Source: JBGPBY01 sp041481485 (GTDB lineage Bacteria > Acidobacteriota > Terriglobia > 20CM-2-55-15). From it: 14,850 bases of DNA. The stretch covers positions 1 through 14,850 of the forward strand of contig JBGPBY010000137.1 in assembly GCA_041481485.1 (NCBI GenBank). The letters are read 5' to 3'. The translations under genes and the position numbers were made by a program. This document shows positions 1 through 7,248 of this stretch, one piece after another (the stretch's first letter is position 1; every line of letters starts with the position of its first letter). The notes under the pieces were generated by a model. That model was not told the DNA's origin. It saw only the letters and a program-made list of their open reading frames with translations, and ran no database searches.

Positions 1-2
1 AG

Positions 3-1097
3 GTCGATGCTCTATACACGCAACTGACGGAATCCGACAAGAAGTTGAGCGTTCTCCGAAACCGACGGCGAAATGAACTACCGAATCAACTCGACGCGAA
101 TCTTCGAACCGCGGACAGTCTTCGAACGGAGAATCAATCCATTGCCAACAGCCTGATCTTCATGCGCGACAGGTTGAGTGATCTTGAAAAGGAAATCGAG
201 AAGACCCCTGAAAAAATTGCAAAACTCGGTTTGACAACCCCGAGTCCGGCGGCGATTGTCCAGAATCAAAAGATCATGGACTATCGGACAAAACAGCGTG
301 ACCTCAAGGAACTGAAATCGATGGGCTACACGCTCAGCTACCCGCGTGTCGCTACACTGACGGCGCAAGTACAAAGTCTGGAAAAGGAATTGACTTCAGA
401 AGAATTGGCCTATGCAAACGGGGAAGACAAACCCGCAGTTGCCGACGCCCCGGCTCCTGAAATGATAAACAATCCCGCCTATGAGCGACTTCAACGGGAA
501 CAGCGCCAACAACAGAAGCTTATCGAAATCGCCGTCGAGACCCAGGAGAAAAACGACAAAGCAATCAGTACCGCGATGAGACACATTGAAAATACTCCGA
601 AGGGAGAAGAGGAACTCTCGGACGTCAACCGGGATAACCTGGATCTCACCCGGCGTTATCAGGAAATGAAGGACAAGCTTTCGGTAGCCCTGTTGTCTGT
701 GAGTGCGGAAACCGCGCAAAAAGGCCAGCAGTTCGTGGTAGTGGAAACGCCGGTTGCTCCATCATCACCCGCGAAACCAGTAATATCCGCCATCATCGGG
801 GTTGGCATGTTGGCGAGCCTGCTGATCGGGCTGGCCTTTGCGATCATCGTGGACATCGGAAACCAGAAGATGTGGACGCACGCGGATATCGAGGCGCTGC
901 TCGGCGCAACGGTACTTGTCGAAATTCCGGAAATCGTCACTCCGGATGATCTGTTGGCGGCCCGCAAAAAGCGCTCCAGCCGTCTGGCATCCCTGGGCGC
1001 CGCTGCGGTGGTGTACGCCGGTTTTCTCTACTTTGTCTTCCTACACCAGGCCTATGTCTTGTGGCGTCTGGGTCCGCTTTTTCAGAGGTTATATTAA
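3..1097 (+). CDS. Polysaccharide chain-length determinant / co-polymerase (Wzz/GumC type), 5'-truncated by window edge
   Basis: The frame is open from base 3 to a TAA at 1095-1097, giving 364 visible residues. The TTG at 45 is only an internal codon, and the true start lies upstream. The visible part is mostly a long charged coiled coil (nt 3-700). A GNVR-like segment follows, with TP, then EEEL, then Y..MK.KL, as in the PEP-CTERM-type chain-length family. Next come a proline-rich stretch (APSSPAKP) and a hydrophobic helix at about nt 780-851, the usual second membrane segment. A third hydrophobic segment lies at about nt 984-1067, near the C-terminus. Members of the family sit in the inner membrane with a periplasmic coiled coil and set polymer length together with a tyrosine kinase. 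That kinase is encoded 2 bp downstream. Family lengths near 500 residues suggest roughly the last two thirds is seen. The family call is firm; exact subfamily membership is inferred. Confidence 0.85.
   Translation, partial: VDALYTQLTESDKKLSVLRNRRRNELPNQLDANLRTADSLRTENQSIANSLIFMRDRLSDLEKEIEKTPEKIAKLGLTTPSPAAIVQNQKIMDYRTKQRDLKELKSMGYTLSYPRVATLTAQVQSLEKELTSEELAYANGEDKPAVADAPAPEMINNPAYERLQREQRQQQKLIEIAVETQEKNDKAISTAMRHIENTPKGEEELSDVNRDNLDLTRRYQEMKDKLSVALLSVSAETAQKGQQFVVVETPVAPSSPAKPVISAIIGVGMLASLLIGLAFAIIVDIGNQKMWTHADIEALLGATVLVEIPEIVTPDDLLAARKKRSSRLASLGAAAVVYAGFLYFVFLHQAYVLWRLGPLFQRLY
1084..1088 (+). promoter_or_regulatory. Ribosome binding site favouring the ATG at 1100
   Basis: AGAGG lies 11 bases before the ATG at 1100, which itself follows the preceding TAA by 2 bp. 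A GTG at 1061 is in the same frame, but using it would add 13 residues that overlap the previous gene. The PATAN-like domain begins right after the ATG, so 1100 is the preferred start. The spacing is a little long, so the site is moderate. Confidence 0.5.
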
Positions 1098-1099
1098 TC

Positions 1100-2599
1100 A
1101 TGTCACTCAACATTACCTTGCTGAATGATCTCCGTAAGCTTCAGGAAGACCGCGACAGCGGCGTTCTTGTCCTCTCCAGGCTGGATCAACGTGTGACCGT
1201 GTTTCATCGCGAGGGAATGATCCAGGGCGCTTCTTCCAATCTGGATTCGTATCGAATCGGCACGTACATGGTTCGGGACGGTTATCTCACCGATGCGGAT
1301 ATACCCAAAGTCATTGCAGAGGCCCGCAAAAAGAAAGTGCTCTTCGGTGAAGCGGCAACCAGCAAGAAATATCTGTTTCCGGCCGAGCTTGCCGAAGTCG
1401 TCCGCCATCAGGCGATCGATCTATTGAAGCATGCATTCAAGAACGCCTTTGTGAAGGAATCCTTCACCAAAGAAATCCGCTCGCTTTACATCTCTGCGAA
1501 TATCAACGTCGCCTATATTTTGCTCGAGCTGTCGCGCAGCAATTCTGCTCCGGTCGAAGCGACACCGGCATCGGTTTTCACGTTGAAAAACAGTGAAGAT
1601 CTTTCCGGAGTCCCGTGGATTCCGAAAGAGCTTTGCTTGCTTGGAGAATTGAGCGCTGCTTCGACGATTCCGAGTCTGACTGCATCCACCGGTATCGATG
1701 AGGTTGGAGTGCGGCGCATCCTTGGCGTGTTTGACCGGTTGGGATTACTCGACCGGGTCGAGGAAGGAAAGACCGCCGAAGTTCCGGCTTCCGGGCAGAC
1801 TGCGCTCGTTAAGGTGAATGGATTTCCGTTTGAGCGCTTGGTGCCGAAAGTCAGCAATGCGGTATTCGGTGAAAAAGTCGAGGTGCTCAATAATCCCTCG
1901 TCATTCATCAGCGAACAGTTCAAGACCCTGAAGGTGCGCATACGCGAAGATTTCGAAAATCCGCCGAAGGTTCTGACGATTTCGAGTCCCGATCAACAGG
2001 ACGGAAAGTCGCTCGTCAGTGCCAATCTCGCATTGACCCTGGCGATGGAGCCGGGACGCCGCACGGTTATCGTCGACTGCGATTTGCGAAATCCGACGCT
2101 GGACCGTTATCTCGGAGTGTCGACTTCGCCCGGACTGATGCAGCATCTTTCCAACGGTCATTTGTCGCCTTACTGCTACATGCGGCGAGTCGGCAATCTG
2201 TTTTTCATGACGTCCGGCGGCGTTTCCGAAAATCCGATCGACCTCTTGTCGCTGCGCAAAATGCAGGAGCTTGTCGTGAGGCTGAAGGCGGATTTCGATA
2301 CCGTCATCTTCGATGCTCCACCGTATTCCCCGATCGCGGATGCCCGGATCGTCTCCGGGTTCAGCGATGGCATCATCATGGTCATCCGGCGCGGAAAGAC
2401 TTCCAATCGCAGTATTGAAAACGCATTCAAGCTATTGGATCAGAGCAAATTGCTGGGCGTAGTATTCAATGACGTCAAGCCCATGCTCTTTAACACATAC
2501 TTCAACCGGAGCTACTACAACTACGGGCGCGACTCCCGTTACACGTATCCGGGAGAACGCCAGATACGAACCAGTCCGAAAAACTACCTGGAGTCCTGA
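1100..2599 (+). CDS. Bacterial tyrosine kinase (BY-kinase, CpsD/CapB type) with N-terminal PATAN/DUF4388-like domain
   Basis: 499 residues from ATG 1100. Residues 1-120 resemble a PATAN/DUF4388 domain (LLNDLRKLQ, GVLVLSRLDQR, GMIQGASSNL). At about 180-225 there is a winged-helix-like stretch (STIPSLTASTGIDE, VRRILGVFDRLGLL). Residues 275-460 form the kinase core. Walker A is SPDQQDGKS with Lys303; Walker A' is IVDCDLRNP with Asp326 and Asp328; Walker B is FDTVIFDAPP with Asp405. The C-terminal tail holds seven tyrosines (467, 472, 473, 475, 481, 483, 496), the usual autophosphorylation cluster. BY-kinases phosphorylate this cluster in trans and pair with a Wzz/GumC protein, here encoded immediately upstream, to cycle EPS polymerisation and export. 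The kinase has no membrane segment, so the activating partner should be that upstream protein. Walker A differs from the common PGEGKS form, but the GKS core is intact. The kinase call is strong; the PATAN call is by resemblance. Confidence 0.88.
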   Translation: MSLNITLLNDLRKLQEDRDSGVLVLSRLDQRVTVFHREGMIQGASSNLDSYRIGTYMVRDGYLTDADIPKVIAEARKKKVLFGEAATSKKYLFPAELAEVVRHQAIDLLKHAFKNAFVKESFTKEIRSLYISANINVAYILLELSRSNSAPVEATPASVFTLKNSEDLSGVPWIPKELCLLGELSAASTIPSLTASTGIDEVGVRRILGVFDRLGLLDRVEEGKTAEVPASGQTALVKVNGFPFERLVPKVSNAVFGEKVEVLNNPSSFISEQFKTLKVRIREDFENPPKVLTISSPDQQDGKSLVSANLALTLAMEPGRRTVIVDCDLRNPTLDRYLGVSTSPGLMQHLSNGHLSPYCYMRRVGNLFFMTSGGVSENPIDLLSLRKMQELVVRLKADFDTVIFDAPPYSPIADARIVSGFSDGIIMVIRRGKTSNRSIENAFKLLDQSKLLGVVFNDVKPMLFNTYFNRSYYNYGRDSRYTYPGERQIRTSPKNYLES

Positions 2600-2602
2600 T
2601 CT

Positions 2603-3691
2603 ATGAACATTCTCAAGGACACCGACCCGGCCGGCATTCTGGACGAAGTACTGTTCAATCGAATGCTGTCGGTTGAACGCAAACGATCGGAGCGCACCGG
2701 CGCTCACTTTCTGCTGGTTCTCATCGACTTCGGACGGCTGGCTCGCGCCCATCTGGGTGGAACTATCGAGAAAATAGGCGTGGCTCTTGCTGCATCCACG
2801 CGCGATACCGATATCACCGGCTGGCATCGGGATCAGGTTGCTCTTGGAGTGATCTTCACCGCTCTGAATGGGACAAGCCGTCATGAGACGCGGGCTGCCA
2901 TTTCAGCGAAGATCCAGAGATTGCTGTCGGAGAACCTCGCCGCTCCCGAAGTTCAGGATTCGGAAATTACATTTCACTTCTTTCCTGAAAAGGAAGGCGA
3001 TGGCGGCAATCAGGTCGAATCCGGAAGGATTCTCTACGCCGATCGTGAAAGCGATCAGCTATCCAGAAAATTCTTCAGTGTGGTCAAGCGGCTCATCGAC
3101 GTTTCACTCAGTGCCATTGCGCTGGCTCTGCTTTCTCCCCTCTTTGTGATCATCGCCATTGCAATCAAGACGACGTCAACCGGTCCTGTGTTCTACCGCC
3201 AGCGCCGGCTCGGCAAGCACGGCACGGAATTCACATTTCTGAAGTTTCGTTCGATGTACGCGGCAAACGATTCCAAAATCCATCAGGAATTTACGCAGAA
3301 TCTCATTCGCGGAAACTCCAATGGCGCCAATGGTGTTTACAAAATCCAGAAGGACCCGCGGATCACCCCGCTTGGCCGATTCCTGCGGTCCAGTAGTCTG
3401 GATGAATTGCCTCAGTTGATCAACGTCCTCGAAGGCTCCATGTCGCTGGTTGGACCTCGACCTCCGATTCCATACGAGTTTGAGTGCTATCAGCTCTGGC
3501 ACCGGAGGCGAATTCTCGAAGCGAAGCCGGGAATCACCGGATTGTGGCAGGTCAACGGACGCAGCCGCACCAGTTTCGACGAGATGGTGCGAATGGATCT
3601 TCAATACATCCGGGAACAATCTCTCTGGATCGACATCAAAATTCTAATTAAGACCCCTCTCGCCGTAATCAGCGGTCACGGCGCTTACTGA
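2603..3691 (+). CDS. Initiating sugar-phosphate transferase (WcaJ/PglC-type) with degenerate GGDEF-like N-terminal domain
   Basis: 362 residues; ATG 2603 follows the preceding stop by 3 bp, with GGAG nine bases upstream. The C-terminal half is a bacterial sugar transferase: one hydrophobic re-entrant/membrane segment (about 164-188) after the VKRLID motif, then GPVFYRQRRLGK (194-205), FLKFRSM (212-218), DELPQL with the catalytic Asp-Glu pair (267-268), SLVGPRPP (281-288) and KPGITGLWQVNGR. The enzyme moves a sugar-1-phosphate from a nucleotide sugar to undecaprenyl phosphate and so starts the repeat unit at the inner membrane. Residues 15-120 show no membrane helices, unlike the polytopic N-terminus of WcaJ. 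They follow the layout of a GGDEF domain (VERKRSERTG, then LLVLIDFGRL, then RDTDITGW) but carry GWHRDQV where RYGGDEF would stand, so no cyclase activity is expected. The donor sugar cannot be read from the sequence. The transferase call is very likely; the GGDEF resemblance is tentative. Confidence 0.9.
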   Translation: MNILKDTDPAGILDEVLFNRMLSVERKRSERTGAHFLLVLIDFGRLARAHLGGTIEKIGVALAASTRDTDITGWHRDQVALGVIFTALNGTSRHETRAAISAKIQRLLSENLAAPEVQDSEITFHFFPEKEGDGGNQVESGRILYADRESDQLSRKFFSVVKRLIDVSLSAIALALLSPLFVIIAIAIKTTSTGPVFYRQRRLGKHGTEFTFLKFRSMYAANDSKIHQEFTQNLIRGNSNGANGVYKIQKDPRITPLGRFLRSSSLDELPQLINVLEGSMSLVGPRPPIPYEFECYQLWHRRRILEAKPGITGLWQVNGRSRTSFDEMVRMDLQYIREQSLWIDIKILIKTPLAVISGHGAY

Positions 3692-3713
3692 TAACTGAAA
3701 TACCCCCTAGCCC

Positions 3714-3718
3714 AAGGA
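3714..3718 (+). promoter_or_regulatory. Ribosome binding site supporting a TTG start at 3728
   Basis: AAGGA lies nine bases before TTG 3728. Between the in-frame TAA at 3692 and this TTG there is no ATG or GTG in the frame. The Rossmann glycine motif begins only ten residues into the protein, so a later start would remove it. This makes TTG the likely initiator. Confidence 0.6.
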
Positions 3719-3727
3719 TGGTGTGCT

Positions 3728-4798
3728 TTGAATTTAAAACGACAAACGATAAATGTTGGAGTGATCGGATATGGATACTGGGGCCCCAATATTGTCCGCA
3801 ATTTTCATAACACGACGAATGCCGCTGTCGTTTCGGTCTGTGACCTGAACATCAAGTCTCTGGACCGGGTCCGCCGGAGTTATCCATCGATAGCCGTAAC
3901 CACCGACGTTTCAGACATTCTCAACAGTCCCGACATTGATGCCGTGGCGATCGTGACTCCGATCAGCCACCATTTCTCCCTGGCGAAGCGGGCGCTGGAA
4001 AACGGAAAGCACGTCTTCGTCGAAAAGCCGTTCACGAACAATGTCGCCGAAGCTGAAGCGCTGATTGAACTGGCGGCGCGCAAAAATCTTCTCATCATGG
4101 TGGACCACACCTTTTTGTTCTGCGGCGCAGTCCGTAAGATCCGCGAGCTGATGGATGACGAAGTTCTCGGAACTTTGTATTACTACGACTCGACTCGAGT
4201 AAATCTGGGACTGTTTCAACATGACGCGAATGTCGTATGGGACCTGGCGCCCCACGATCTTTCCATCATGGACTATCTGATCGATGGCGAACCGGAAGCG
4301 GTCGTCGCGACGGGCGAGAAACATGTCAATGGCGTCGAGAACATCGCATTCATCACTCTATATTTTGCGAACAAGGTCATTGCGCATCTCAATGTGAACT
4401 GGCTGTCTCCGGTAAAAATTCGCAGCACCCTGATTGGCGCTGAAAAGAAAATGCTCGTATGGAACGATCTCGAAGCCGACGAAAAGATCAAGATATACGA
4501 CAAAGGAGTCGAACGGGCCGCGACGACTGGAAACTACGACCTTCGCGTCAGCTATCGCGCCGGAGATTTGTGGGTGCCAAGGGTCGATCCGGTCGAAGCG
4601 CTGACACGTGAGACCCAGTACTTCGTGGATTGCGTCATGAACCACAAGAAGCCCATCAACGATGGAGCGGCCGGCCTGCGGGTGGTTCAAATGCTGGAAG
4701 CCATCGATCGCTCGATGTCTAAAAAAGGCGGAATTGTTTACTTCAAACCCTCCTTTTCCAAACAAGCGTCCACTGAACGAAAGATCGCAATCGGTTAA
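3728..4798 (+). CDS. Gfo/Idh/MocA-family oxidoreductase, probable sugar-nucleotide 3-dehydrogenase (WlbA/WbpB-like)
   Basis: 356 residues, starting with TTG. The N-terminal NAD-binding Rossmann fold carries GVIGYGYWGPN (residues 11-21). The family signature HVFVEKPF follows, with the conserved Lys100 of the EKP motif. The catalytic-domain motif WDLAPHDLSIMDYL gives His176, matching the general acid/base position of the family. Length and motif spacing are normal. In the WlbA/WbpB branch the enzyme oxidises C3 of UDP-GlcNAc uronic acid to a 3-keto sugar, which an aminotransferase and an acetyltransferase then convert to a 3-acetamido sugar. Genes matching those two partners lie at 13021-14711, which supports this role. 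The substrate is still inferred, because the family is broad and no UDP-GlcNAc 6-dehydrogenase is present in the window. The gene sits 36 bp after the sugar transferase and 3 bp before the next gene, in an apparent operon. Confidence 0.85.
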   Translation: MNLKRQTINVGVIGYGYWGPNIVRNFHNTTNAAVVSVCDLNIKSLDRVRRSYPSIAVTTDVSDILNSPDIDAVAIVTPISHHFSLAKRALENGKHVFVEKPFTNNVAEAEALIELAARKNLLIMVDHTFLFCGAVRKIRELMDDEVLGTLYYYDSTRVNLGLFQHDANVVWDLAPHDLSIMDYLIDGEPEAVVATGEKHVNGVENIAFITLYFANKVIAHLNVNWLSPVKIRSTLIGAEKKMLVWNDLEADEKIKIYDKGVERAATTGNYDLRVSYRAGDLWVPRVDPVEALTRETQYFVDCVMNHKKPINDGAAGLRVVQMLEAIDRSMSKKGGIVYFKPSFSKQASTERKIAIG

Positions 4799-4801
4799 TA
4801 C

Positions 4802-6163
4802 ATGTCAGCATCGGTGATAACGAAAGCTGCGTCACCACTTCAGGATTACTTTCGCTGTCTGGATCTTCCGCCGTTCGGTCTTTCGGGATCGCTCGGTAAA
4901 AACAGCGGATTTTTCCAGTTCGGGCCTGGCGTCATTTGTTTTGGCCAGACCACGGGGGAAACTCGTCCGATCGTCAATGGATGGCTTTTCGACGCAGCGA
5001 AGGAAGTGCGGACGAGCGGAAACGGTACGCTACTTCCGTTTGACATGAAACAGGTCGTGAACAATCTCCGCTATGAAGCGTATGCCAATTCCGGTCAGCG
5101 AATGCTCGAGAAGCAGTGGATCAAGGATTTCTATTACCGGATGCGGCCGTTCATGCCGGTTCCCATCCGAAAGCATCTGCAGACGGCGTACCTGAAAGGC
5201 TGGGAGCAGATCAAATTCCCGAACTGGCCTGTCGACCGCAGCGTCGATCTGCTGCATGAACGCCTTCTTGTACTGGCCATGAAAGACGCTCAGGTGGACC
5301 GTGTCCCCTTCATCTGGTTCTGGCCCAAAGAATATTCCGCCTGTGCGGTCATGACTCACGACGTCGAAACCACGCTGGGACGCGATTTTTCCAAACAGGT
5401 GATGGATATTGACGATCAGTTTGGAATCAAAGCGTCATTCCAGATTGTGCCGGAAAAGCGCTATATCGTTCCGGAGTCTTATCTGGAATCCATCCGCCAA
5501 CGCGGATTTGAGGTCAATGTTCAGGGCCTGGATCACGACGGCGATTTGTTTCAGGACCGCGCGACCTTTTTGCAGAGTGCAAAAAAGATTAATCAATATG
5601 CGGCCCAGTATCAGGCTGTCGGATTCCGATCTCCCATCCTCTATAGAAAGACCGATTGGTTCCGCGATCTTCAGTTTTCGTATGACATGTCCGTGCCCAA
5701 CGTCGCGCGCCTCGAGGCCCAGCGTGGCGGCTGTTGCACAATCATGCCGTACACATTGCCGGGCGGGATGACAGAAATCCCAGTCACGGTCACGGAAGAC
5801 TACACGCTGTTTCACGTTCTTAAAGACTATTCCACCAGCCTCTGGAAGAAACAGATGAACATGATTCTCGAAGGACACGGCGTGATGAACATCATCATCC
5901 ATCCGGACTACGTGACCGGCGGCCGCGCTCAGGACCTTTTCAAGGAACTCATGCAGGACCTTGCGGATATTCGCTCCAAACGCGGCGTTTGGATTCCACT
6001 CCCCAAAGACGTCGATAGCTGGTGGAGACAACGTAATGACATGCAGCTGATCCCGGATGGCCGTTCCTGGAAAATCACCGGGCCCGGAAGTGAGCGGGCC
6101 GCGGTTGCGTTTGCCCACATGGAAGAGGGCAATTTGAAGTACGAACTGCCATCGAAGAACTAG
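4802..6163 (+). CDS. Polysaccharide deacetylase-fold (NodB-like) protein with long N-terminal extension
   Basis: 453 residues; ATG 4802 is 3 bp after the previous stop, with no clear ribosome binding site, which suggests translational coupling. The NodB-type core begins near residue 180. Motif 1 is MTHDVET (Asp187, Glu189, in the DVE form seen in the peptidoglycan/EPS deacetylase branch). Motif 2 is VQGLDHDG (His245). Motif 3 is GFRSP (Arg276), and the late motif NIIIHPDY supplies His367. Where the first metal-binding His of the H-x-x-x-H motif is expected, Gln241 is found. Residues 1-180 have no recognised domain; they contain FFQFGPGVICFGQ and a basic, aromatic stretch (WIKDFYYRMRPFMP). I see no signal peptide or membrane helix, so the protein may act in the cytoplasm. 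It differs from the shorter deacetylase usual in XrtA loci. A role in trimming N-acetyl groups from the EPS or its precursor is an inference, and activity is uncertain given Gln241. Confidence 0.75.
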   Translation: MSASVITKAASPLQDYFRCLDLPPFGLSGSLGKNSGFFQFGPGVICFGQTTGETRPIVNGWLFDAAKEVRTSGNGTLLPFDMKQVVNNLRYEAYANSGQRMLEKQWIKDFYYRMRPFMPVPIRKHLQTAYLKGWEQIKFPNWPVDRSVDLLHERLLVLAMKDAQVDRVPFIWFWPKEYSACAVMTHDVETTLGRDFSKQVMDIDDQFGIKASFQIVPEKRYIVPESYLESIRQRGFEVNVQGLDHDGDLFQDRATFLQSAKKINQYAAQYQAVGFRSPILYRKTDWFRDLQFSYDMSVPNVARLEAQRGGCCTIMPYTLPGGMTEIPVTVTEDYTLFHVLKDYSTSLWKKQMNMILEGHGVMNIIIHPDYVTGGRAQDLFKELMQDLADIRSKRGVWIPLPKDVDSWWRQRNDMQLIPDGRSWKITGPGSERAAVAFAHMEEGNLKYELPSKN

Positions 6164-6169
6164 CCGAGC

Positions 6170-7099
6170 ATGAAAATCTCTAACCGAAATCTCTATTTTT
6201 CTGCATTTTCGCTCTGTCTGATCATCATCCTGTCGCGGCCGTTGCGCGACGTGATCGCTTTTTCATGGGACTCGGATAATGTGGCAGCATCCCATATTCT
6301 TCTGATTCCGTTTATCAGCGCAGTGCTGATTTATTGGAACCGGAAAGCTATTTTTCGGTCGGTGGAGTATGCGAAGGTTCCCGGCTCCATCGTGATGCTG
6401 GCAGGAGCGGTGCTGTGGGCCGGCGCGAACTTCATTTGGAACGGAACGCTTAAGCCAACAAATCAACTGTCGATGCTCGCCGCGTCGCTCGTGCTGATGT
6501 GGCTTGGAGGCTTTCTTTATTTCTATGGATCCAACGCATTGCGGGCGGGCCTTTTTCCGCTGCTGTTTCTGATTTTCGTCATTCCGATTCCTACTCCGCT
6601 TTTGGATCGAATCGTTCAATTTCTGCAGTACAAGTCGGCGGATGTTGTGCGCGTACTGTTGCGGGCATCAGGCACTCCCGTTAATCGCAATGGAATGTTC
6701 TTTAGCATGCCGGGTCTAATAATAGAAGTTGCCAAAGAGTGCAGTGGAATCCGCTCCGCAATCAGCCTGGTGATTTCCGTACTTCTCGCCGGTCACCTCT
6801 TTCTTCGCACATGGTGGAGACGTCTTGCGATTGTTGTCGTCGCTATTCCGGTAGCCATTTTCAAGAATGGTCTCCGCATTGCGACTTTGTCCTACCTCTC
6901 GATTCATGTCGATCATCGGATTATTACCAGCGAATTGCATCGGGAAGGTGGGATTCCATTTTTTGTTCTCGGACTCCTGCTGTTGTATCCATTCCTTCTG
7001 GCCCTCGTAAAGTGGGAAGAAAAAAGTTCCAAAGGAAGCGGCCCGAGCGGTCCGGGCTTTTCGATGGCCCCAGTCCCGGTTTCTGAAAGTAAAGACTAA
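6170..7099 (+). CDS. Exosortase (PEP-CTERM sorting cysteine transpeptidase family)
   Basis: 309 residues with about eight hydrophobic segments (roughly 8-24, 40-57, 72-90, 96-118, 125-142, 196-220, 222-240, 263-283). The three exosortase signatures are intact: AKECSGIRS with the proposed catalytic Cys191, IFKNGLRI with Arg236, and LHREGGIPFF with His257. The N-terminal SHILLIPF segment also fits the family. Exosortases are inner-membrane enzymes that recognise C-terminal PEP-CTERM signals on exported proteins and cleave or transfer them, typically in EPS-making Gram-negative bacteria. This protein ends soon after the last helix with a Ser/Gly/Pro-rich tail (KSSKGSGPSGPG), so it lacks the fused EpsI/DUF3485 domain of XrtA, and no separate EpsI gene is seen. 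The subclass is therefore not assigned. The start is 6 bp after the preceding stop with only a weak GAG upstream, which suggests coupling. The following 163 bp gap probably ends this operon. Confidence 0.93.
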   Translation: MKISNRNLYFSAFSLCLIIILSRPLRDVIAFSWDSDNVAASHILLIPFISAVLIYWNRKAIFRSVEYAKVPGSIVMLAGAVLWAGANFIWNGTLKPTNQLSMLAASLVLMWLGGFLYFYGSNALRAGLFPLLFLIFVIPIPTPLLDRIVQFLQYKSADVVRVLLRASGTPVNRNGMFFSMPGLIIEVAKECSGIRSAISLVISVLLAGHLFLRTWWRRLAIVVVAIPVAIFKNGLRIATLSYLSIHVDHRIITSELHREGGIPFFVLGLLLLYPFLLALVKWEEKSSKGSGPSGPGFSMAPVPVSESKD

Positions 7100-7155
7100 T
7101 ATTCTATTTCGCAGTTACGATCACATACCACCGATCGCGCGCCGCCTGGTTCAGC

Positions 7156-7197
7156 GGGGCGATTGCCCCTCCCGGCCAGGAGGGGAGAAGTAGCCCC
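7156..7197 (+). other. Overlapping GC-rich inverted repeats in the exosortase-prsT gap
   Basis: Three stems can form in this 42-base stretch, and they share strands. GGGGC (7156-7160) pairs with GCCCC (7165-7169) over a four-base loop. CCCCTCC (7166-7172) pairs with GGAGGGG (7179-7185) over a six-base loop, a perfect 7-bp stem. GGGG (7182-7185) can pair with CCCC (7194-7197). The first and second stems exclude each other. No T-run follows, so this is not a standard intrinsic terminator. It may be a dispersed palindromic repeat, a 3'-end stabilising structure for the upstream mRNA, or a leader element. The rest of 7100-7262 shows no convincing promoter or small gene. Confidence 0.5.
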
Positions 7198-7248
7198 AAA
7201 GCCCACGTGACCGTATTTGTGAAATGTTGTACTAAGCGACTCCATTTC

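Noticed and set aside
1061..1099. GTG start adding 13 residues to the tyrosine kinase
   Set aside because: It overlaps the previous gene by 37 bp, whereas ATG 1100 follows that gene's stop by 2 bp and has AGAGG upstream.
5435..6118. Minus-strand open frame of 227 codons
   Set aside because: It is antisense to the deacetylase-like gene; no motif and no ribosome binding site were noticed.
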